From NCBI GenBank assembly GCA_900550695.1, contig URTF01000088.1, forward strand, positions 1-8,352: DNA of 8,352 bases, read 5' to 3'. Made by a program: the position numbers and the translations under genes. Numbering within the stretch: position 1 is the first letter of the stretch; each line of letters opens with the position of its first letter. Below, piece by piece: positions 1 through 5,269 of this stretch. The stretch is from an uncultured Ruminococcus sp. GTDB lineage: Bacteria > Bacillota > Clostridia > Oscillospirales > Ruminococcaceae. Under the pieces are notes generated by a model. The model had not been told where the DNA came from. It saw only the letters and a program-made list of their open reading frames with translations, and did no database searches.

Positions 1-130
1 TTCACATTTTATAGGTTTACAAAACTGATTTCTCACGTTCTGTTTTACCTTTTTGATGTGAATTGCGCCTTTTGATTTGTTAGTGATTACGCTATTGCGG
101 CAAGCTTTTCGCTGTTAGTTTAGGGTATTT

Positions 131-168
131 CGCTCTCTGCGGAGAGCGACAAGGGACTCTGTCCCCTT
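131..168. repeat. Two adjacent hairpins beside the dispersed repeat
   Basis: CGCTCTC (131-137) and GAGAGCG (142-148) form a perfect 7-bp stem around a TGCG loop. Directly after it, GGGAC (153-157) pairs with GTCCC (161-165) around TCT, with flanking AA/TT pairs and one bulged C. There is no U-tract after either stem, so a terminator is unlikely. The second hairpin abuts the dispersed repeat at 177-211 and may belong to it, because the 3' copy also shows a weakly similar CCC-rich stretch there. Confidence 0.6.
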
Positions 169-176
169 GACCCCTG

Positions 177-211
177 CCACCCTTTGAAAAGCGTGGACGT
201 AAACTTTGGTT
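177..211 (+). repeat. Dispersed intergenic repeat, 5' copy
   Basis: This 35-base segment, beginning CCACCCTTTG and containing GCGTGGACGTAAACTTT, recurs as its reverse complement at 8298-8332 with only two mismatches (positions 186 and 208 here). Both copies are intergenic. Weaker similarity continues to the left of this copy, to about position 160. It encodes no recognisable domain and no transposase lies nearby. It looks like a member of a multi-copy intergenic family rather than the end of one mobile element, but the genome-wide copy number cannot be seen from here. Confidence 0.75.
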
Positions 212-217
212 GGCTTC

Positions 218-244
218 GCATAGCCCGACAAATGTAAGCTATGC
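218..244. repeat. Hairpin GCATAGC/GCTATGC
   Basis: GCATAGC (218-224) and GCTATGC (238-244) are perfect complements around a 13-base loop. The stem starts just after the dispersed repeat and has no U-tract, so its role is unknown. Confidence 0.5.
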
Positions 245-245
245 A

Positions 246-283
246 AATAATTCCGAATTCCGCATTCCTAATTCCGAATTATT
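246..283. repeat. AT-rich near-palindromic spacer repeat
   Basis: The stretch is built from nested AATTCCGAATT-like units. Its core at 256-273, read on the minus strand, is AATTAGGAATGCGGAATT. This resembles AATTCGTAATGCGTAATT at 6719-6736 downstream of proS, with 4 differences over 18 bases. The two probably belong to the same low-complexity intergenic repeat family. No function is inferred. Confidence 0.45.
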
Positions 284-315
284 TTCAAAAACCCCTTTTA
301 TTTTGCGGAATAGTA

Positions 316-324
316 TGTTATAAT
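316..324 (+). promoter_or_regulatory. Extended -10 promoter for the microprotein/flippase unit
   Basis: TG-T-TATAAT at 316-324 is a perfect extended -10 element, with the consensus TATAAT at 319-324. The -35 position at about 296-301 reads TTTTAT, a poor match, which an extended -10 can tolerate. Transcription would start near 331, leaving a leader of about 30 bases before the ribosome site AAGGAGG (345-351) and the ATG at 360. Confidence 0.6.
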
Positions 325-359
325 AGATGTGTATTGACAAACGTAAGGAGGAATTTTTT

Positions 360-491
360 ATGAAGCTTACTCAGTCAAAAACATTCTGGAGAGGTCTTTG
401 GCTCGTTGCTGTCGCTATGGGCGGCATCGCTCTTGTAAAGGTCGCTTTCGAGATACTTAACCTCACAGATAAAAAATACATCGATCTTTAA
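360..491 (+). CDS. 43-residue single-span membrane microprotein
   Basis: I do not recognise this small protein. It begins at ATG 360 with a strong AAGGAGG at 345-351, eight bases upstream, and sits under a good extended -10 promoter, so translation is well supported despite its length. The sequence starts MKLTQSKTFWRG. A hydrophobic segment follows at about residues 13-30 (LWLVAVAMGGIALVKVAF), then a short polar tail ending KKYIDL. The basic N-terminus suggests an inside-N orientation with a short external tail. Its TAA stop overlaps the ribosome site of the flippase gene (AAGGAG 490-495), so the two are probably translationally coupled. It could be a small accessory subunit of the flippase or simply a leader ORF that helps its translation; nothing in the sequence decides between these. 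Confidence 0.7.
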   Translation: MKLTQSKTFWRGLWLVAVAMGGIALVKVAFEILNLTDKKYIDL

Positions 492-495
492 GGAG
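490..495 (+). promoter_or_regulatory. Flippase ribosome site overlapping the upstream stop
   Basis: AAGGAG at 490-495 shares two bases with the TAA stop (489-491) of the microprotein and lies 11 bases before ATG 507. Ribosomes finishing the short ORF would be delivered to this site, which suggests translational coupling. Confidence 0.6.
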
Positions 496-506
496 CTTTT
501 TCTGCT

Positions 507-1928
507 ATGAATAAATACCAGAAGCTTCTGAACAACACGCTCATTTTTGCGATAGGCACTTTCGGTTCAAAGCTTTTAAGCTTTATTCTCGTCCGCCTTT
601 ACACGGGCTGTATGACGACTGCGCAGTACGGCACGGCTGACCTGCTTTATCAGGCGGCGAACGTTATTTACCCTATCGTAACGCTCTCTATGGCGGACGC
701 ACTTATCCGCTTCGGTATCGACAAGGCTTATGATAACAAGAAAATTTACACCATTGCCCTGACGACGACGGCAGGCGGTCTTGCTGTGCTTCTGTTGTTC
801 ACGCCTTTGATAAACAGCCTTGAAGCGTTCAGAGGGTATGGTCTGCTGCTGTTCGTTTACTGCTTTTTCTCATCGTTCAAGCAGCTTGCGGCGAGCTTTG
901 TCAGGGCGAGAGGACTTGTAAAGCTTTTTGCTGTTGACGGAATTTTTTCTACATTAATAATAGTAGTGAGCAATCTTATCCTCCTGCTGAAATTCGACCT
1001 CGGCGTTACGGGATATGTCTGCTCGATAATCATTTCGGACGCGCTCTCGCTTTTGGGGCTTATCGTTATATCGGAGCTTTACAAATTCTTCGATATAAAG
1101 TCGCTCGACAAGTCGCTTTTCAAAGAGATCATCAAATATTCTCTTCCGCTCGTTCCGACATATATTTTATGGTGGATAACCTCCGCTTCGGACAGATATT
1201 TCGTCATTGCAATGGTGAGCAGTGCGGAAAACGGCATTTACAGTGCGGCGCACAAGATACCGACCCTGCTTTTGCTCGTAACGACGCTGTTTTATCAGGC
1301 TTGGCAGATGTCCGCTATCGAAAACAAGGACGACAGCGACCTTTCGGGTTATTATAATCAGGTCTACGGCGCTTATTCCTCGCTGCTGTTCATTGCGGCG
1401 GCAGGACTTATAATGATCGTAAAGCCTTTCACCTATATCCTCGTTGACAATGACCCCGAAAAGAACTTCGTTTTCGGTTATCATTACACCCCGATACTTA
1501 TTATAGCGATGATATTCCAGTGCCTTTGCCAGTTCCTTTCGAGCATATACAATGTCCGCAAGAAGTCGGTGAACTCAATGGTTACGAGTATCGTTGCGGC
1601 AGTTGTGAACATCGTGCTTGATATCCTGCTCATACCCCGTCTTGGTGCTTACGGAGCGGCTATCGCAACAATGACGGCATATTTCGCCTGCTTTATGGTT
1701 CGTGTTTTCGACACGAGAAGCTATGTGAAATTCCCGATAAACTGGTTCAAGATGATCGTTAATATGATCGTTGTCGGGTATATGGCTATCGTTGCCATTA
1801 CCGAGCCGAAGGCTGAATATGTTCAGCTTATCGTACTGTTCATCGCAGCAGCCGTATTCAATTTTGATGCAGTTTTAAGCACACTCAGAAACTTTATCAC
1901 AGTAAAAAGAAAGAAAAAAGTCAGATAA
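507..1928 (+). CDS. MOP-superfamily polysaccharide/oligosaccharide flippase (Wzx-like)
   Basis: This 473-residue integral membrane protein is hydrophobic throughout, with roughly 12-14 predicted spans, which is the size and layout of the Polysacc_synt/Wzx branch of the MOP flippase superfamily. The N-terminus (NNTLIFAIGTFGSKLLSFIL, then a YG-containing loop, AQYGTADL, near residues 39-46) is typical: the first span carries a G-containing polar stretch and is followed by a short loop with a tyrosine-glycine. A later segment, PRLGAYGAAIATMTAYF (about residues 378-394), is the usual late-span motif. The C-terminus is basic (KRKKKVR), consistent with a cytoplasmic end. Such proteins move undecaprenyl-linked sugar units across the membrane for capsule, teichoic acid or exopolysaccharide synthesis. 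No glycosyltransferase, Wzy polymerase or chain-length gene is adjacent, so its substrate is unknown. Family is clear; a lipid II (MurJ-like) role is less likely from the sequence style. Confidence 0.85.
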   Translation: MNKYQKLLNNTLIFAIGTFGSKLLSFILVRLYTGCMTTAQYGTADLLYQAANVIYPIVTLSMADALIRFGIDKAYDNKKIYTIALTTTAGGLAVLLLFTPLINSLEAFRGYGLLLFVYCFFSSFKQLAASFVRARGLVKLFAVDGIFSTLIIVVSNLILLLKFDLGVTGYVCSIIISDALSLLGLIVISELYKFFDIKSLDKSLFKEIIKYSLPLVPTYILWWITSASDRYFVIAMVSSAENGIYSAAHKIPTLLLLVTTLFYQAWQMSAIENKDDSDLSGYYNQVYGAYSSLLFIAAAGLIMIVKPFTYILVDNDPEKNFVFGYHYTPILIIAMIFQCLCQFLSSIYNVRKKSVNSMVTSIVAAVVNIVLDILLIPRLGAYGAAIATMTAYFACFMVRVFDTRSYVKFPINWFKMIVNMIVVGYMAIVAITEPKAEYVQLIVLFIAAAVFNFDAVLSTLRNFITVKRKKKVR

Positions 1929-1941
1929 GGACGCTACCTTT

Positions 1942-2075
1942 ATACAAATTTTTAAACTGAAAGTGTACAAAAAATCAAGCAAAAGCTCGTGCTGTTGTAA
2001 CAGCTTGATGTTGAAAACAGGTTTATATGGTTTTTGCGCCGATTTTTTGTCTACACTTTGATTAAAAATTAGTAT
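1942..2075. repeat. Long imperfect inverted repeat in the alpha-galactosidase leader
   Basis: The arms lie at about 1942-1976 and 2041-2075. Reading inward, ATAC pairs with GTAT (one A/A mismatch follows), AATTTTTAA (1947-1955) pairs with TTAAAAATT (2062-2070), AAGTGTA (1961-1967) pairs with TACACTT (2052-2058), and CAAAAAATC (1968-1976) pairs with GATTTTTTG (2041-2049). Two extra bases (TC, 2050-2051) and a small internal loop interrupt the helix. Inside the arms, TCAAGC (1975-1980) can pair with GCTTGA (2003-2008), and GCTGTT (1991-1996) with AACAGC (1999-2004); these share bases and are alternatives. The right arm ends just before the ribosome site at 2082. It could be an RNA leader that controls translation, a transcription-termination structure, or a small MITE-like insertion; no clear target duplication is visible. 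Confidence 0.7.
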
Positions 2076-2081
2076 TATTTA

Positions 2082-2087
2082 CGGAGG
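2082..2087 (+). promoter_or_regulatory. Ribosome binding site of the alpha-galactosidase gene
   Basis: CGGAGG lies seven bases before ATG 2095 and six bases beyond the right arm of the long inverted repeat. I could not identify a convincing promoter between 1929 and 2081: TATTAT (2073-2078) has no suitable -35, and TTGCGC (2034-2039) with TTTGAT (2057-2062) is only a weak candidate. No clear catabolite-control site is visible. Confidence 0.6.
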
Positions 2088-2094
2088 AAAATCT

Positions 2095-4362
2095 ATGGCA
2101 GCAGAAAACATAAAAGTACAGCCTTTGAACAAGGTCTACTCACGCTATGTATGGCAGACGAACTCTAATGAGGACTTCACCGAGGATATGACCCTGTTCA
2201 CTCTTCAGGCAAAGAACACCACCTACGCTTTCGCAGCACTTGAAAGCGGACTTCTTGCCCACGTTTATTTCGGCAAAAAGGTCGAGGACGATGACCTTTC
2301 CTACCTGCTTGCACTTGACAGAAACCCTTGGACGCTCAAAGTCAATGCCCGTGATGCAGGAACTGTAATGGACTCAACTCCTTTTGAATATCCCTGCCAC
2401 GGCCTCGGCGACTACAGAGAGCCTTGCCTTATGGTAATGGACAACGCAGGAATGTCGACCTGCGACCTTCGCTATGTTTCGCACAAGGTCTACGGCGGAA
2501 AGCCAAGGATCGAAACGGCTGACGGCTTTATCCCTGCAACCTTCGCAGATGAGAATGAAGCTACAACGCTTGAAATTACCTGCGTAGACAAGGTGAGCGG
2601 ACTTGAAGCAACGCTTATCTACACAGCTTTCAAAGACCTTGACGTTATTACAAGAAGCGTCCGCCTTAAGAACAACGGCAGCGAGAGCATCAACATCAGA
2701 CGTGTTCTCTCCGCCTGCGTTGACTTTGAATCTTCCGATTATGATCTCATCACCCTCAACGGCTCATGGGCAAGAGAAAGAGCTATCGAACGCTCGCATC
2801 TCCACCACGGCAAGCAGGGCGTTGATTCCGTAAAGGGCGAATCCTCGCACCAGAACAATCCGTTCTGCGCACTCGTTTCGCCTAACGCTGACGAGGACAT
2901 CGGCGAAGCTTTCGGCTTCAACCTCGTTTACAGCGGTAACTTCTTCCTCCAGGCAGAGGTAACACAGCATAAGCACACACGCTTTGTAATGGGCATCAAC
3001 CACTTCGACTTCAACTGGCTTCTTGAAAAGGGCGAAGAATTCGCAGCTCCCGAGGTCGTAATGGTACACTCCTCGAACGGTATCGGCGAAATGTCGAGAA
3101 CCTTCCACGACCTTTACAGACAGCACCTCATCAGAGGCGAATACAAGGACAAGCGCCGCCCGATACTCATCAACAACTGGGAAGCTACCTACTTCAACTT
3201 CAACACGGAAAAGCTCATCGACATTGCAAAGCAGGCTTCACAGCTCGGCATTGAAATGCTCGTTATGGACGACGGCTGGTTCGGTCACAGAGATTCCGAC
3301 AACAGCTCGCTCGGCGACTGGTTCGTATACGAAAAGAAGATAAACGGCGGCTTGAAGCACCTCGTTGACGAAGTAAACAAGCTCGGAATGAAGTTCGGTA
3401 TCTGGTTTGAACCCGAGATGATCTCGCCCGACAGCGAGCTTTACAAGGCTCACCCCGACTGGGCGATACAGATAAAGGGCAGACCGATGTCAATGTCCCG
3501 TGAGCAGTACGTTCTCGACTACTCCAACAAGGAAGTCCGTGACTATATCTACGGACTTATGAAGAAAGTCCTCGACAGTGCGAACATTGAATACATCAAG
3601 TGGGATATGAACAGACAGCTTACCGAAGTCGGCTCGACATATCTCCCTGCAAACCGTCAGCGTGAGCTTTGGCACAGATATGTTCTCGGCGTTTATGACG
3701 TTATGAACCGCCTTACGACCGATTATCCGCACATTCTCCTTGAAAACTGCTCGGGCGGCGGCGCAAGATTCGATGCAGGTATGCTCTACTTCTCACCGCA
3801 GATCTGGTGCTCCGATGACACGGACGCTATCGAACGTCTGAAGATACAGCACGGCACTTCGATGTGCTACCCTGCTTCCGCAATGGGCGCACACGTTTCC
3901 GACTGCCCGAACCACACCGTTGGCAGAACAACTCCTTTCGCTACGAGAGGCGACGTTGCAATGGTCGGAACATTCGGCTATGAGCTTGATGTTACAAGAA
4001 TTCCGCAGGAGGACAGAGATGCTATCCCCGGTCAGATCGCAGAATTCAACAAATACAACCACATTATCCGCACGGGCGACCAGTACCGCATCGGAAATAT
4101 GTTTGGGGACACGACCTGGGACGCTTGGATATTCGTTGAAAAGGACAAGTCCGAAGCTATCTTCACATTCGTTCAGGTACTCGGCAGACCGAACTTCCCT
4201 GCAAGACGCATAAAGCTCAAGGGTCTTGACGAAAATGCACGTTACAGGAACGAGCAGACGGGCGAAGTTCACAGCGGTTCCGCACTTATGAACGCAGGCA
4301 TCATCGTCCCCGTTGACGGCGATTTCAAGTCGGTGAAGTATCATTTCATCAAGGTTCAGTAA
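2095..4362 (+). CDS. Alpha-galactosidase, glycoside hydrolase family 36
   Basis: The enzyme hydrolyses terminal alpha-1,6-galactosyl bonds of melibiose, raffinose and stachyose with retention of configuration. At 755 residues it has the length of the tetrameric bacterial GH36 enzymes: an N-terminal beta-sandwich (about 1-340), a catalytic TIM barrel (about 341-650) and a C-terminal beta domain. The barrel motifs are all present: WEATYFN, VMDDGWFG with D392/D393, GIWFEPEM, KWDMNR with the expected nucleophile D504, ENCSGGG with C552, and SDDTDA with the expected acid/base D574. The 70-residue gap between D504 and D574 equals that recalled for the Geobacillus AgaA pair (478/548). There is no signal peptide, so it acts in the cytoplasm on imported sugars. 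No sugar transporter, regulator or sucrose phosphorylase is adjacent, which is unusual for a raffinose-type operon. It is probably a single-gene unit, flanked by the long inverted repeat and a terminator. Confidence 0.96.
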   Translation: MAAENIKVQPLNKVYSRYVWQTNSNEDFTEDMTLFTLQAKNTTYAFAALESGLLAHVYFGKKVEDDDLSYLLALDRNPWTLKVNARDAGTVMDSTPFEYPCHGLGDYREPCLMVMDNAGMSTCDLRYVSHKVYGGKPRIETADGFIPATFADENEATTLEITCVDKVSGLEATLIYTAFKDLDVITRSVRLKNNGSESINIRRVLSACVDFESSDYDLITLNGSWARERAIERSHLHHGKQGVDSVKGESSHQNNPFCALVSPNADEDIGEAFGFNLVYSGNFFLQAEVTQHKHTRFVMGINHFDFNWLLEKGEEFAAPEVVMVHSSNGIGEMSRTFHDLYRQHLIRGEYKDKRRPILINNWEATYFNFNTEKLIDIAKQASQLGIEMLVMDDGWFGHRDSDNSSLGDWFVYEKKINGGLKHLVDEVNKLGMKFGIWFEPEMISPDSELYKAHPDWAIQIKGRPMSMSREQYVLDYSNKEVRDYIYGLMKKVLDSANIEYIKWDMNRQLTEVGSTYLPANRQRELWHRYVLGVYDVMNRLTTDYPHILLENCSGGGARFDAGMLYFSPQIWCSDDTDAIERLKIQHGTSMCYPASAMGAHVSDCPNHTVGRTTPFATRGDVAMVGTFGYELDVTRIPQEDRDAIPGQIAEFNKYNHIIRTGDQYRIGNMFGDTTWDAWIFVEKDKSEAIFTFVQVLGRPNFPARRIKLKGLDENARYRNEQTGEVHSGSALMNAGIIVPVDGDFKSVKYHFIKVQ

Positions 4363-4368
4363 AAAATA

Positions 4369-4396
4369 ATATCCTCAGAGTAATATCTGAGGATAT
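4369..4396. terminator. Bidirectional terminator between alpha-galactosidase and mazF
   Basis: ATATCCTCAGA (4369-4379) and TCTGAGGATAT (4386-4396) form a perfect 11-bp stem with a six-base loop. Read on the minus strand, the stem is followed by ATTATTTTTT, a good U-tract, so it is a strong terminator for mazF. On the plus strand the following bases are CAATACATTTTG, a weaker tail. It lies six bases past the alpha-galactosidase stop and 24 bases past the mazF stop, so it probably serves both converging genes. A second small palindrome, ACATTTT-GT-AAAATGT, follows at 4401-4416. Confidence 0.85.
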
Positions 4397-4420
4397 CAAT
4401 ACATTTTGTAAAATGTTCTG

Positions 4421-4768
4421 TTACGGATCAAGTCCGAAGCTTATGGAGAGGGCGTTGTTTATCCTCGACATTGACGGCTGATCAAGCTCGCCCATTCTCT
4501 CTTTAAGGCGCTTTTTGTCGATGGTCCGTATCTGTTCGAGCAGCACAACGCTGTCCTTGGAAAGTCCGCAGGTCGCAGCGTTTATCCCGATATGGGTCGG
4601 CAGTTTCGATTTGTCCTGACGGCTCGTTATTGCGGCTGCGATAACGGTCGGACTGTGGCTGTTGCCGATGTCGTTCTGAACGATAAGTACGGGACGGACT
4701 CCGCCCTGCTCCGAACCGACAACGGGACTTAGATCGGCGTAATAGATTTCTCCCCTTCTGACTGTCAC
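4421..4768 (-). CDS. MazF/PemK-family endoribonuclease toxin (NdoA type)
   Basis: The 115-residue protein closely matches the Bacillus subtilis MazF (NdoA/EndoA) pattern: RRGEIYYADLSPVVGSEQGG, then VRPVLIVQNDIGN, AAAIT, LPTHI and LLEQIRTIDKKRL. MazF enzymes are homodimeric, sequence-specific mRNA interferases; the B. subtilis enzyme cuts at UACAU. I place the start at GTG 4768 rather than an ATG at 4828. An AGGAG site (4783-4779 on the minus strand) lies ten bases upstream, and the upstream extension (MHFRANNNHRIN...) is unlike the family. With the GTG start the catalytic pair falls at R25 and T48, the recalled B. subtilis numbers. No MazE-like antitoxin is next to it: upstream is only a 146-base divergent gap. 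It is either a solitary toxin with its antitoxin elsewhere or a derivative recruited for regulation. All expected active-site residues are present, so it looks functional. Confidence 0.94.
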   Translation of the reverse strand: MTVRRGEIYYADLSPVVGSEQGGVRPVLIVQNDIGNSHSPTVIAAAITSRQDKSKLPTHIGINAATCGLSKDSVVLLEQIRTIDKKRLKERMGELDQPSMSRINNALSISFGLDP

Positions 4769-4778
4769 TTTTAAACAA

Positions 4779-4783
4779 CTCCT
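4779..4783 (-). promoter_or_regulatory. Ribosome site fixing the mazF GTG start
   Basis: On the minus strand AGGAG lies ten bases before GTG 4768. No comparable site precedes the upstream ATG at 4828, so this decides the start and shortens the gene by 20 codons. Confidence 0.75.
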
Positions 4784-4802
4784 GTTTATAAAATTTATTC
4801 TG

Positions 4803-4837
4803 TGATTATTATTTGCCCGAAAATGCAAAAATAATCA
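4803..4837. promoter_or_regulatory. Hairpin in the divergent mazF / membrane-protein gap
   Basis: TGATTATT (4803-4810) pairs with AATAATCA (4830-4837), and, after one unpaired A (4811), TTTGC (4812-4816) pairs with GCAAA (4825-4829) around an eight-base loop. This 13-bp stem sits in the middle of the only gap between the two divergent genes. With no U-tract it is not a terminator. It is a candidate operator or a leader structure of the mazF transcript. I see no consensus promoter on either strand; TATTAT at 4875-4880 on the plus strand is a weak -10 without a -35. Confidence 0.5.
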
Positions 4838-4914
4838 TCGTGAAAGGAAAAATTCGGGGAGCAGTTTTTTCCACTATTATTATATGCAGAAAGCCATTGA
4901 AAGGAGATGCATAA

Positions 4915-5262
4915 ATGTCATTTAACCAAGAGACCTTTGACCTTATGTTAAAGCTTGCATTCGGAATGATCGGAATACTCCTTCTGATATGGCTCATAGC
5001 TGTATTCACTCCGAAGCTTGCAAAATTTGTCGACAAGACCTTCGGAAAGACAAAGATAGACCCGGGGCCTTCCTCAATAACGCTTGAAAACGGCGAAAAA
5101 TACACCGTAAAAAGCATTTTTGAGGGCGAAAAGCCTGCGGAAACGGCTGAAGAAGCTCCAAAAGCCGAAGAAAGGGCAGAGGAAGCTCCGAAAGCTGCCG
5201 AAAACGGCGAAAGCACCGAAAACAAAGAAGCTACCGAAAATATAAATAACGAAAAGGAATGA
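4915..5262 (+). CDS. Membrane-anchored protein with acidic Ala/Glu-rich tail, unknown function
   Basis: I do not recognise this 115-residue protein. ATG 4915 is preceded by AAAGGAG (4900-4906), eight bases upstream. One strongly hydrophobic span runs at about residues 13-31 (LKLAFGMIGILLLIWLIAVF), followed by a basic segment (PKLAKFVDKTFGKTK) that suggests a cytoplasmic C-terminal side. Residues about 50-70 form a short folded-looking part (GPSSITLENGEKYTVKSIFEG). The tail from about residue 71 is Glu/Ala/Lys/Asn-rich and disordered, with a ten-residue unit EEAPKAEERA repeated as EEAPKAAENG. The gene ends seven bases before the proS start, and its last codons carry the proS ribosome site, so the two are probably co-transcribed. 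It is not a MazE-type antitoxin by sequence. It might localise something to the membrane, but no partner can be named. Confidence 0.8.
   Translation: MSFNQETFDLMLKLAFGMIGILLLIWLIAVFTPKLAKFVDKTFGKTKIDPGPSSITLENGEKYTVKSIFEGEKPAETAEEAPKAEERAEEAPKAAENGESTENKEATENINNEKE
5252..5259 (+). promoter_or_regulatory. proS ribosome site inside the upstream gene
   Basis: AAAAGGAA at 5252-5259 forms the last codons of the upstream membrane-protein gene and lies ten bases before the proS ATG at 5270. The overlap links translation of the two genes. Confidence 0.55.
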
Positions 5263-5269
5263 TTTTTTT

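Larger units (their letters stand above)
1..359. other. Gene-free 5' region with hairpins and dispersed repeats
   Basis: I see no credible coding region here; every frame is short or lacks a ribosome site. It holds, in order: an imperfect inverted pair at the window edge (TTCACAT 1-7 with ATGTGAA 56-62, plus inner AGG/CCT and AAAAC/GTTTT matches); two hairpins at 131-168; one copy of a dispersed repeat at 177-211; a hairpin at 218-244; an AT-rich near-palindrome at about 246-283; and the promoter of the next gene at 316-324. The density of palindromes suggests insertion-prone, rapidly changing spacer. Confidence 0.7.

Noticed and set aside
334..339. TTGACA matching the -35 consensus just before the microprotein gene
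   Set aside because: It lies downstream of the good TATAAT and only about 20 bases before the ATG; a matching -10 would fall inside the coding region.
3793..4344. Long antisense open frame inside the alpha-galactosidase gene
   Set aside because: It is fully contained in a confident GH36 coding region, has no ribosome site or recognisable domain, and reflects the codon pattern of the real gene.
4769..4828. N-terminal extension of mazF to ATG 4828
   Set aside because: The extra residues do not resemble the family, there is no ribosome site for that ATG, and GTG 4768 has AGGAG at the right distance and gives standard residue numbering.
4915..5262. The divergent 115-residue protein as the mazF antitoxin
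   Set aside because: It has a transmembrane span and a disordered acidic tail rather than a DNA-binding MazE fold, is on the opposite strand, and is coupled to proS instead.
4769..5269. T-box or other known riboswitch upstream of proS
   Set aside because: No T-box core sequence or specifier stem is visible and the space directly before proS is only seven bases.
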